A stretch of 9,195 nucleotides of DNA from Acidimicrobiales bacterium (GTDB taxonomy: Bacteria > Actinomycetota > Acidimicrobiia > Acidimicrobiales > RAAP-2): contig JADGOK010000010.1 of assembly GCA_017882985.1 (NCBI GenBank), positions 1 through 9,195 of the forward strand, read 5' to 3'. The translations under genes were made by a program, and so were the position numbers. Below, one piece after another: positions 1-6,176 of this stretch. Each line of letters opens with the position of its first letter. Position 1 is the first letter of the stretch. A model generated the notes under the pieces. It had not been told where the DNA came from, did no database searches, and saw nothing but the letters and a program-made list of their open reading frames with translations.

Positions 1-1028
1 TCGGCACCGTCGAGCAAGTGGATGGTTCGTTGCGCGTCGAGATCGTGGTGCCGGTCACCAATTGGCCAAATCTCGCCGCCATCGAGGCCGCCATCATCGA
101 TCGCGCCCCGAGCGCCCAGGTGACCGTGCGCGCAATGGACGACGACGAGCGACTCGCACTGCGCAACTTCCTGCGTGGCGCGATGGCCGGTGATCCGGGG
201 CCGGGACAGCACGAGCACGGCGACGCGAAGCCGAAGTTCCTCGACAAGCTCTCCAAGACGCGCGTGCTCGGCATCTCGTCGGGCAAGGGCGGCGTGGGAA
301 AATCGTCGGTCACGGTCAACCTCGCCATCTCGCTCGCGCGCGCCGGCTTCCAGGTGGGCGTGCTCGACGCCGACGTCTACGGCTTCTCACTGCCCAAGAT
401 GCTCGGCGCCGCGAACGACCCGATTGTCCTGGGCGACACGGTGATTCCGACCCTCGTGCACGGCGTGCGGTGCGTGTCGATGGGCTACTTCGTACCCGAC
501 GAGCAACCGGTCATCTGGCGAGGTCCGATGTTGCACAAGGCCATCGAACAACTCGTGACCGAAGCGTGGTGGGACGAGCCCGACTTTCTGCTCATCGACA
601 TGCCGCCGGGTACCGGTGACGTGGCGTTGACCTTGTCCGAAGTGCTGCCGCGCATTGAGATGTACGTCGTCACGACGCCCCAGGCCGCCGCCCAACGCGT
701 CGCCCAGCGTTCGGCGTACGCCGCGCGCAAGCTCAAGCTCGCCGTGCGCGGCGTTATCGAGAACATGAGCTGGTTCACCGGCGACGACCAGCGGCGTTAC
801 GAGATCTTCGGGTCCGGTGGCGGCGAGCGATTGGCCCGCGAGCTCGGCATTCCGCTCCTTGGTCAGGTGCCCCTCGACACGCGACTGCGCGAAGGCGGTG
901 ACAGCGGACAGCCGGTCGTCGTCTCACATCCCGACAGCGAGGTCGCGCAGGCCTTCGTCGCGTTGGCCGACACCGTGGCTCGCCAGGGTCCCGCACGGGT
1001 CTATCGTCAAGAACTCAGGCTGGTGTAG
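1..1028 (+). CDS. mrp: Mrp/ApbC/NBP35-family P-loop ATPase, iron-sulfur cluster carrier (5' end cut by window)
   Basis: Members of this family bind and transfer Fe-S clusters to apoproteins in the cytoplasm, using a deviant Walker P-loop. The reading frame is open to the left edge (codons from base 3). The first GTG, at 18, lies inside the N-terminal MIP18/DUF59-like domain (GTVEQVDGSLRVEIVV...), so the true start is upstream of the window. Counting from that GTG, the Walker A motif GKGGVGKSS is at about residues 89-97, the switch region DADVYG at 118-122 and DMPPGTGD at 194-201. VIENMS follows at 246-251, and a conserved C-terminal stretch is read as LLGQVPLD near 280-287. The CxxC pair that many Mrp proteins carry after VIENMS is absent here; from memory this is also so in mycobacterial Mrp. 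The SDR gene follows after 20 bp and may be cotranscribed. Confidence 0.93.
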   Translation, partial: GTVEQVDGSLRVEIVVPVTNWPNLAAIEAAIIDRAPSAQVTVRAMDDDERLALRNFLRGAMAGDPGPGQHEHGDAKPKFLDKLSKTRVLGISSGKGGVGKSSVTVNLAISLARAGFQVGVLDADVYGFSLPKMLGAANDPIVLGDTVIPTLVHGVRCVSMGYFVPDEQPVIWRGPMLHKAIEQLVTEAWWDEPDFLLIDMPPGTGDVALTLSEVLPRIEMYVVTTPQAAAQRVAQRSAYAARKLKLAVRGVIENMSWFTGDDQRRYEIFGSGGGERLARELGIPLLGQVPLDTRLREGGDSGQPVVVSHPDSEVAQAFVALADTVARQGPARVYRQELRLV

Positions 1029-1048
1029 AACACCGCGAAGGGGGGCTC

Positions 1049-1894
1049 ATGGAACTGCAAGGAAAGACGGCCGTCATCACCGGCGGGGCGAGTGGCATAG
1101 GACTGGCCACCGCGCGACAGTTCGCGTCCTCGGGTGCGAACCTCGTCCTGGGCGATATTGAAGAGGCGCCGTTGCAGTCCGCGCTCGAGAGTCTGCGCGC
1201 CGACGGCGCCCACGTGATCGGCGTATGTTGCGACGTGAGCGTCGAGAGCGACGTCACGGCGCTGCGCGACGCGGCGCTCGCCGAGTTCGGCGCGGCGCAC
1301 CTCGTCTTTAACAATGCGGGCGTCGCAGCCGGAGCGGCGATCGGCACGCCCAAGTCGATCTGGGACTGGGTCCTCGGCGTCAACGTCGACGGCGTGATCA
1401 ACGGCGTCAACGCCTTCGTCCCTCTCTTCCTCGAGCAGAACGAGGGCTACGTCGTCAGCACCGGTTCATTGGCCGGGCTCGGGGGCGTTCCGTACATGGG
1501 GGCGTACTGCGCGAGCAAATTCGCCGTCGTCGCGATCTCCGAGACGCTCTTTCACGAACTCGCCGCGACGGGCAAGAACGTCCACGCCTCGGTTCTCTGT
1601 CCCGGTTTCGTGCGCACGCGGATCTACGAGTCCCAGCGCAATATGCCCAACGAACTGAAGAGCTACAACGAGGACCCGACGGTCCAGGCGATCGCCGCTT
1701 TCGCCCAGGAGGCGGTCAAGGCCGGCATCGACGCGTCAGAGGTCGCCCAGGAGATCGAGAACGCCGTACGCAACGACAAATTCTGGATCCTGCCCCACGA
1801 ACACGCGGCGATTCGCACGACCGAGCAACGCCTCGAGTGGATGCGCGGGGGTCCGCCGCCGACGATCAATCTCACCGCCGCGACGCAACGCTAA
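1049..1894 (+). CDS. Short-chain dehydrogenase/reductase (SDR), classical type
   Basis: This is a cytoplasmic NAD(P)-dependent oxidoreductase with a Rossmann fold; its substrate cannot be told from sequence. The 281-residue protein has the cofactor motif TGGASGIG at 11-18 and an acidic residue at the end of strand 2 (D36), which favours NAD(H) over NADP(H). It also has NNAG at 88-91, catalytic N112, S140, Y153 and K157 (YxxxK, with the usual 13-residue Ser-Tyr spacing), and PGFVRT at 185-190. The C-terminal tail after 245, with FWILPHEH and a proline-rich end, resembles actinobacterial SDRs of the same length. The ATG is preceded by a strong purine-rich ribosome binding site (AAGGGGGG, 1038-1045). 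It follows mrp by 20 bp. The stop codon overlaps that of the converging dGTPase-like gene. Confidence 0.93.
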   Translation: MELQGKTAVITGGASGIGLATARQFASSGANLVLGDIEEAPLQSALESLRADGAHVIGVCCDVSVESDVTALRDAALAEFGAAHLVFNNAGVAAGAAIGTPKSIWDWVLGVNVDGVINGVNAFVPLFLEQNEGYVVSTGSLAGLGGVPYMGAYCASKFAVVAISETLFHELAATGKNVHASVLCPGFVRTRIYESQRNMPNELKSYNEDPTVQAIAAFAQEAVKAGIDASEVAQEIENAVRNDKFWILPHEHAAIRTTEQRLEWMRGGPPPTINLTAATQR

Positions 1895-3042
1895 CGATCG
1901 ATGCCGTTGGGGAGCTGATCGACGGGCCAGTCGAGCAGCGTCACCGCGCTTTGACAGGCAAATCGATCGGTCATGCCCGCGACGTAGCGCACCGCGTCGT
2001 GCAGTGACCGGTCCGCGCTCTCGGACTCGCTTCCGCGCTCGACGACGTCGGGAATGAGTGTCGGATGGACAGCGAAGAACTCGACCAGACCACCCAGCAT
2101 CCGTACGACCGCTTCGGCCTGTTGACGTGAAGGATCACGAAGATAGATCGTCTCGTAGTTGAATGATCGAAACGCTGCGAGCGCCTCGGCGTGCGCCGCG
2201 TCCATCCCGATCACGCCCGACGTAGTGATGGTGCGAATCATTGCGTTGATGAACGAGCCCAGTTGCTGGCCCCGTCGCTCGCCAGAGCGCTCGCGCACCA
2301 GCGTGGGCAGCTCTTCGATGGTCACGATGCGTGCGGCGACCGCGTCCTCGAAGTCGTGGCAGACGTAGGCGACGCGATCGGCCCAGCTGACGACCTCGCC
2401 TTCAGGTGTCGACGGTGCCGGACGCGACCACGAATGATTGGCGATGCCGTCCAAGGTCTCGCGACAGAGGTTGAGCGACGCGAGCGACACGTTCGCCCCC
2501 CACGTCGCGTGATCGAATCCGTCGGGGACGTACGGGTCGAACGCTTCCTCGCTCGCGTGACCGCCCGGTCCGTGTCCGCAGTCATGTCCGAGGGCGATCG
2601 CCTCAGTGAGAGCGACGTTGAGGCCCACGGCTCGAGCGATGCCCGTCGCGACTTGGGCGACCTCGAGCGCGTGCGTTAGTCGCGTGCGCATGTGATCGTC
2701 AGGAAAGATGAAGACTTGCGTCTTTCCCGCGAGGCGACGAAAGGCGCTCGAGTGCAGAATTCGGTCGCGGTCGCGTTCGAAGCAGGTGCGGTATTCGTCG
2801 GGCTCTTCACCACGCGCCCGGTTGCCGGCGCCCCACGCGCGCGTGGCGCCGCTCGCGAGCATCGTGTCAAGTTGCTGTTCTCGTTGCGCGAGGGTTCCCA
2901 CGACGGGTCGTCCGTTGGCGTCGAGCAGTCCAATCACCGCAGAGGAGTTCTGATGGGCCACCGTCACGTCGTCGGCGCCTCCCTCGTAGCCCTCCATCGT
3001 CGCCGCCCAGCGCCGACTTCTCTCCGAGATCAATTCACCCAC
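1891..3042 (-). CDS. dGTP triphosphohydrolase-like HD-domain protein
   Basis: Related enzymes cleave dNTPs (classically dGTP) to the nucleoside and triphosphate and so influence dNTP pools. With a GTG start at 3042 the protein has 383 residues and begins VGELISERSRRW. The family block RDRILHSSAFRRLAGKTQVF is present around residues 92-111. Metal-binding HD residues are H124 (RLTHALEV), H153-D154 with H157 (GHDCGHGPGGH) and D222 (SWADRVAYVCHD). NHSWSRPAP lies between the last two. The frame stays open to an ATG at 3135, but that start would add 31 unfamiliar residues and run into the divergent DUF3107 gene. An ATG at codon 16 of the 383-residue form (MEGYEGG) is an alternative. The ribosome binding site for GTG is weak (GGAG only 2 bases away), so the start is moderately sure. 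Nucleotide preference is unknown. Its final codon overlaps the SDR stop. Confidence 0.88.
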   Translation of the reverse strand: MGELISERSRRWAATMEGYEGGADDVTVAHQNSSAVIGLLDANGRPVVGTLAQREQQLDTMLASGATRAWGAGNRARGEEPDEYRTCFERDRDRILHSSAFRRLAGKTQVFIFPDDHMRTRLTHALEVAQVATGIARAVGLNVALTEAIALGHDCGHGPGGHASEEAFDPYVPDGFDHATWGANVSLASLNLCRETLDGIANHSWSRPAPSTPEGEVVSWADRVAYVCHDFEDAVAARIVTIEELPTLVRERSGERRGQQLGSFINAMIRTITTSGVIGMDAAHAEALAAFRSFNYETIYLRDPSRQQAEAVVRMLGGLVEFFAVHPTLIPDVVERGSESESADRSLHDAVRYVAGMTDRFACQSAVTLLDWPVDQLPNGIDR

Positions 3043-3065
3043 GTCTCCATCTTGCCTCAGCGCCG

Positions 3066-3071
3066 TAACAT
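3066..3071 (+). promoter_or_regulatory. Possible -10 element for the DUF3107 transcript
   Basis: TAACAT fits the actinobacterial TAnnnT consensus and lies about 34 bp before the DUF3107 ATG, in the 62-bp spacer between divergent genes. No convincing -35 box is seen at 17-18 bp upstream, so this is tentative. Confidence 0.3.
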
Positions 3072-3104
3072 GGAGAGAGTCGCCCGTTGGGCAGAGGAGT
3101 CGCC

Positions 3105-3338
3105 ATGGACATACGAATCGGCATAGTGCAGTCAATGAAAGAACTCGACGTCGAGCTACCCGAGGATGCGAACCGCGACAAGATCATGAAAGAAGTCGAG
3201 GCGGCACTCGGCGGCGACAAGGTGTTGTGGCTCACGGACCGCAAGGGCCGCCGCGTCGGTGTGCCAGCCTCGCGCATTGCCTACGTCGAGTTCGCCACGC
3301 CGGCGAGCGAACGAATCGTCGGCTTCGGCACGGCCTGA
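3105..3338 (+). CDS. DUF3107 family small protein
   Basis: This is a 77-residue acidic protein of the actinobacterial DUF3107 family, whose function is not established. The family pattern is clear: an MDIRIGIVQS start strand, a central helix (RDKIMKEVEAAL), then LTDRKGRRVGVPASRIAYVEF and a C-terminal IVGFG. There is no signal peptide, membrane segment or cysteine. The ATG at 3105 is preferred over an in-frame TTG at 3087 because AGAGGAG (3093-3099) lies at good spacing before it and because homologues start with this strand. The gene is divergent from the dGTPase-like gene (62 bp between) and is followed after 20 bp by the PHP gene on the same strand. This suggests cotranscription with the phosphoesterase and the kinase. 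Confidence 0.9.
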   Translation: MDIRIGIVQSMKELDVELPEDANRDKIMKEVEAALGGDKVLWLTDRKGRRVGVPASRIAYVEFATPASERIVGFGTA

Positions 3339-3358
3339 ATCAGCGTGGTCCCGTCAGC

Positions 3359-4234
3359 GTGATCGACTACCACCTTCACCTCTGGCCCCACGAGGAGTCG
3401 TCCGTGTGGTACCGCCTGGACCAGATCGCCGCCTACTGCGACGAGGCGGCGAAGCACGGGGTGACAGAGTTGGCGTTGACCGAGCACGCGAACCGCTTCG
3501 TCGACGTCATGTCGATCGTGGGTCCGTTCTGGGAACGGACGGGACACGAGCCGACGAGTCGTGCGGCGGCCGACTACTTCGCCTTCACGACGCGAAACTC
3601 GCTCGATGACTACGTGACGTTGGCCCAGCTCGCCCAGGACGAGGGTCTTCCCGTCAAGATCGGCCTGGAGGTGGACTACGTGCGTGATCAGATGGACGAG
3701 TTGTCCACGTTTTACGCGCAGTATCCCTTCGATGTCTTGATCGGTTCGGTGCACTGGCTCGGGAGCTGGATGTTCGACGATATTGACGACCGGACCCACA
3801 TGCACGAGTGGGAGGTGCGTGACGTGGACCAGTGCTGGGCCGATTACACGATCGCGCTCGAAGAACTGGCGGCCTCAAATTCGGTCGACGTGTTGGCCCA
3901 CCCGGACCTCATCAAGGTTGCCGGCTACCACGCGTCTGATTCGAGTACGTACTGGGACCTCATGGCTCACGCCGCAGCGGCGGCCGACGTGTCGGTCGAG
4001 TGCTCGTCGGCCGGATGGGCCAAGCCCATCGGCGAGCAGTATCCCGCCGAAGGATTCCTCGATCGACTGGTCGCCCGGGGCGTGACGTTCACGACCGCGA
4101 GTGACGCGCACCGCCTCGAGCGCGTCGGCGAACGAGTGGGCGATCTCGCGGACCTGCTTGAGGCGCGCGGCGTCACCCAGTTGGCGGCGTATTCGAAACG
4201 AGAGCGCCTGCTCGTGCCGCTGCGGACCGACTAG
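3359..4234 (+). CDS. PHP-domain phosphoesterase, histidinol-phosphatase (HisJ/HisK)-like
   Basis: PHP-family enzymes are metal-dependent phosphoesterases with a TIM-barrel-like fold; the closest known class hydrolyses L-histidinol phosphate. From GTG at 3359 the protein has 291 residues. Metal ligands visible in order are H5 and H7 (DYHLH), E42-H43 (LTEHANRF), E104 (GLEVDY), H132 (GSVHWLGSW), H181 (LAHPDLIK), E214 (SVECSSAGW), and D249 with H251 (TASDAHRLERVG). The set looks complete, so it should be catalytic. An insertion of about 35 residues follows E42-H43. The frame is open upstream to 3227, but that part overlaps DUF3107 and does not resemble the family. The GTG lacks a clear ribosome binding site and sits 20 bp after the DUF3107 stop, so translation may be coupled. 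There are no other his genes nearby, so a role in histidine synthesis is only possible. The stop shares a base with the kinase start. Confidence 0.88.
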   Translation: MIDYHLHLWPHEESSVWYRLDQIAAYCDEAAKHGVTELALTEHANRFVDVMSIVGPFWERTGHEPTSRAAADYFAFTTRNSLDDYVTLAQLAQDEGLPVKIGLEVDYVRDQMDELSTFYAQYPFDVLIGSVHWLGSWMFDDIDDRTHMHEWEVRDVDQCWADYTIALEELAASNSVDVLAHPDLIKVAGYHASDSSTYWDLMAHAAAAADVSVECSSAGWAKPIGEQYPAEGFLDRLVARGVTFTTASDAHRLERVGERVGDLADLLEARGVTQLAAYSKRERLLVPLRTD

Positions 4235-5721
4235 TGGCGACGCTCGCCGAACTGGCGGCGCTGCACAGTGCGCTCGATGAGCCGGCGATCGATCATCTGC
4301 TTCGCCTCACGGCCTCCTGGTCCCTCTTGGCCGACCTTTCGTTTTCCGACATGGTGTTGATGGCCCGTGTCGATGAGCCGGCCAACCGAGGTGCACGGGG
4401 TTTCATTGTGCTCGGCCAGGTCCGCCCGAACAACCGTTCGACATTGATCAACAACGACCTCATTGGCACCACGCAGTCGCCCGGTGCCTGGCCCCTCGTC
4501 GACCTCACCTTTGACAGCGGAACGCGCGTCGTTGGTGAGGTGCGGCTCGAAGGCGTCGACAACCGCGTGCCGGTCTGGTGCATTCCGGTGCGATTCAACA
4601 CCAAGATCGTCGCGGTCCTCGTGCGCCTCCAGGGTCCCTTGCGCGGACCGGCGTCGCTGTACGAGCAGGCCTACCTCTCGATCTTCGAGCGTCTCTGTGA
4701 CATGGTGTCGGACGGGACGTTTCCTTATCGTGAGGACGACGTCGCCGGACCGGGCATGCCGCGCGTCGGCGACGGCATCATCTTGATCGACGGGGCTGGT
4801 CACGTCGAGTTCGCCACGCCCAACGCGGCCAACGCCCTGCACCGGCTTGGCATCTACGCGCCAGCCGAAGGACGCTCGTTCGACGAACTCGGCCTTCGCG
4901 TTCGCGTCGTCGAGCGCGCGCTCGAGTACGGACTGCCCGCGATGGAGGAGATCGACCAGGGTCACGACGTGGCGATTCTCTTTCACTGCATCCCACTGCT
5001 CGCGTACGGTGTGACGACCGGGGTCGTCGTGTTGTTGCGTGACGTATCGGACCTGCGACAACTGAATCGCCTCGTGTTGAACAAGGAGGCCGCGGTGCGA
5101 GAGGTGCACCACCGCGTGAAGAACAACCTCCAGACGATCTCGTCACTGCTGCGCCTGCAGGCGCGACGGAGCGACGAGTTAGAGACCCGCACCGCGCTGC
5201 TCGAAGCCGAACGTCGCGTGCGCTCGATAGCGGTCGTCCACGAAGTGCTCTCGCGCGAACCGGGTGAAGAAGTGGTCTTTGACGACATCGTGCGCTCGCT
5301 CGTCTTGTTGGTCGAGGACTCGGTGCTGGCGCTGCACCCCGTCGAGATCGTGGTGAACGGCGAACTCGGCACGCTGTCGACTGACCTGGCGACGCCACTC
5401 GCGGTGGCGTTGGCCGAACTGCTCACCAACGCCGTCGAGCACGCCTTCACCGACTTCGGGGGACCGAACAACGAGCACGTCGGCGTCGTGACCTTGAACC
5501 TGCGCCAGGAAGACGGCAACGCCGTCGCCGAGATCCGAGACAACGGTCGCGGGCTCGGTGACGACTTCTCTCTCGAGGTGCCGACCAGTCTCGGTCTGTC
5601 GATCGTTCGCGACCTGATCCGCGCGCAATTGCACGGCTCGATTGAGATGAAATCAGTGCCGTACGCCGAAGGCGGAGGAACCTACGTTCGCGTCGTCGTG
5701 CCGACGGCGATGCGCCCCTAG
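4234..5721 (+). CDS. pdtaS: PdtaS-like cytoplasmic sensor histidine kinase (GAF-PAS-HisKA_2-HATPase_c)
   Basis: PdtaS kinases phosphorylate PdtaR, an ANTAR-domain response regulator that acts on RNA; no such regulator is in this window. The 495-residue protein aligns along its whole length with my memory of the mycobacterial protein (about 501 residues). It has an N-terminal GAF-like domain (about 1-160, starting with a LLADLSFSD helix). A PAS-like domain (about 175-285) follows, opening RVGDGIILID and closing VVLLRDVSDLRQL. The HisKA_2 dimerisation helix is EVHHRVKNNLQTISSLLRLQ (290-309); the phosphoacceptor is probably H293, with H292 adjacent. The ATPase domain has an N box ELLTNAVEHAF (N399), G1 DNGRGL (436-441) and a G2-like SLGLSIVRDL. 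There are no transmembrane segments, so it is cytosolic. The GTG start overlaps the PHP stop by one base (TAGTG), implying translational coupling. The cysteine pair of the mycobacterial GAF domain is replaced. Confidence 0.93.
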   Translation: MATLAELAALHSALDEPAIDHLLRLTASWSLLADLSFSDMVLMARVDEPANRGARGFIVLGQVRPNNRSTLINNDLIGTTQSPGAWPLVDLTFDSGTRVVGEVRLEGVDNRVPVWCIPVRFNTKIVAVLVRLQGPLRGPASLYEQAYLSIFERLCDMVSDGTFPYREDDVAGPGMPRVGDGIILIDGAGHVEFATPNAANALHRLGIYAPAEGRSFDELGLRVRVVERALEYGLPAMEEIDQGHDVAILFHCIPLLAYGVTTGVVVLLRDVSDLRQLNRLVLNKEAAVREVHHRVKNNLQTISSLLRLQARRSDELETRTALLEAERRVRSIAVVHEVLSREPGEEVVFDDIVRSLVLLVEDSVLALHPVEIVVNGELGTLSTDLATPLAVALAELLTNAVEHAFTDFGGPNNEHVGVVTLNLRQEDGNAVAEIRDNGRGLGDDFSLEVPTSLGLSIVRDLIRAQLHGSIEMKSVPYAEGGGTYVRVVVPTAMRP

Positions 5722-6014
5722 TTCGAAGCGGAACGTCGGCGGGCGGCCAACCACTGCTTACGCAACTTGCGGCGCTCGTCCTCGGTCGTGCCACCCCAGA
5801 CGCCGGACTCCTGGTTCGTCGCCAGGGCGAACTCGAGGCAGTTCTTTTGGGCTTCGCAGTTGATGCACACCCGCTTGGCGGACTCGATTTGGTCGGTGGC
5901 CATGCCGGTCGTGCCGACGGGGAAGAACAACTCGGGCTCGGTGTCACGACAGGCGGCCTGGGCACGCCAGTCGGCATCATCCCAGGCGTGGGTACGGTTC
6001 CAGATTAGCGACAT
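5718..6014 (-). CDS. WhiB-family Fe-S transcriptional regulator, WhiB1/WblE-like
   Basis: WhiB proteins carry a [4Fe-4S] cluster that reacts with NO and O2, and they work with the primary sigma factor at promoters. From ATG at 6014 the protein has 98 residues. The four cluster cysteines are C22, C50, C53 and C59 (C-x27-C-x2-C-x5-C). They are followed by the turn GVWGG (71-75) and a basic C-terminal segment (RRKLRKQW...ARRR) expected to contact DNA. The FFPVG loop after the first cysteine and the CLEFALATNQ segment resemble WhiB1/WblE rather than WhiB2, WhiB3 or WhiB7. An upstream in-frame ATG at 6035 is less likely because AAAGGA sits 6 bases before the chosen ATG and the extra residues are unusual. 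The gene converges on pdtaS with overlapping stop codons and has a good promoter upstream. Confidence 0.95.
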   Translation of the reverse strand: MSLIWNRTHAWDDADWRAQAACRDTEPELFFPVGTTGMATDQIESAKRVCINCEAQKNCLEFALATNQESGVWGGTTEDERRKLRKQWLAARRRSASN

Positions 6015-6077
6015 TGACAATCCTTTTGGGTGCATTTACCGCGTCGAAGCCGACACGGCTCATGCGGAGGGGACTTA

Positions 6078-6106
6078 ATTTTAACGGCCACAGTGACCAA
6101 TTACAA
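6078..6106 (-). promoter_or_regulatory. Promoter of whiB (TTGTAA - 17 bp - TAAAAT)
   Basis: On the minus strand a -35 box TTGTAA (complement of 6101-6106) is followed by a 17-bp spacer and a -10 box TAAAAT (complement of 6078-6083). This is the best sigma-70-type match in the window and lies in an unusually AT-rich patch. It would give a 5' leader of roughly 55-60 bases before the whiB ATG at 6014. The spacer holds an imperfect 13-bp dyad, listed separately. Confidence 0.65.
6086..6098. promoter_or_regulatory. Operator-like dyad in the whiB promoter spacer
   Basis: GGCCACAGTGACC is an inverted repeat around A6092, with five of six arm pairs matching. It sits wholly between the -10 and -35 boxes of the whiB promoter, where a bound protein would compete with RNA polymerase. 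The binding protein is unknown. A short dyad in GC-rich DNA can arise by chance. Confidence 0.3.
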
Positions 6107-6163
6107 GGGGCCACCCGGGGTTTTATCGTGAAAGAACGCTAAGAATCACGTCGCTGGACCTGT

Positions 6164-6169
6164 CAAACT
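6164..6169 (+). promoter_or_regulatory. Possible -10 element of a leaderless GDPD transcript
   Basis: CAAACT differs at one position from the TAnnnT consensus and ends 7 bases before the ATG at 6177, the same spacing as the better element before etfB. No ribosome binding site precedes this ATG, which fits a leaderless mRNA, but no -35 box is seen. Confidence 0.25.
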
Positions 6170-6176
6170 CGGGTTC

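Larger units (their letters stand above)
6015..6176. other. Divergent intergenic spacer between whiB and the GDPD gene
   Basis: This 162-bp spacer is the longest gene-free stretch in the window. It holds the whiB promoter and dyad, the whiB leader with its ribosome binding site, and the start region of the phosphodiesterase gene. I see no RNA gene, riboswitch fold or repeat family in it. Confidence 0.6.

Noticed and set aside
2191..3126. Plus-strand open frames opposite the dGTPase-like gene
   Set aside because: They lie against conserved HD motifs on the other strand and have no recognisable domain or ribosome binding site.
3043..3135. Extended N-terminus of the dGTPase-like protein from ATG 3135
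   Set aside because: The extra 31 residues overlap the divergent DUF3107 start and leader and do not resemble the family; the family-like sequence begins near the GTG at 3042.
3227..3358. Upstream extension of the PHP protein
   Set aside because: It overlaps DUF3107 in another frame and is low-complexity Arg-rich sequence; the PHP fold begins at VIDYHLH.
4231..5112. Long minus-strand open frame (293 codons) opposite the kinase gene
   Set aside because: It is antisense to a clear PdtaS-type kinase, matches no family I know and is rich in Arg, His and Val, as expected of GC-rich shadow frames.
6015..6035. Seven-residue longer WhiB start at ATG 6035
   Set aside because: The inner ATG at 6014 has an AAAGGA ribosome binding site at good spacing, whereas the longer start would place that site inside the coding sequence.
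6101..6125. GC-rich run followed by TTTT resembling a terminator
   Set aside because: GGGGCCACCCGGGG does not form a stable stem, and the T run belongs to the AT-rich divergent promoter region.
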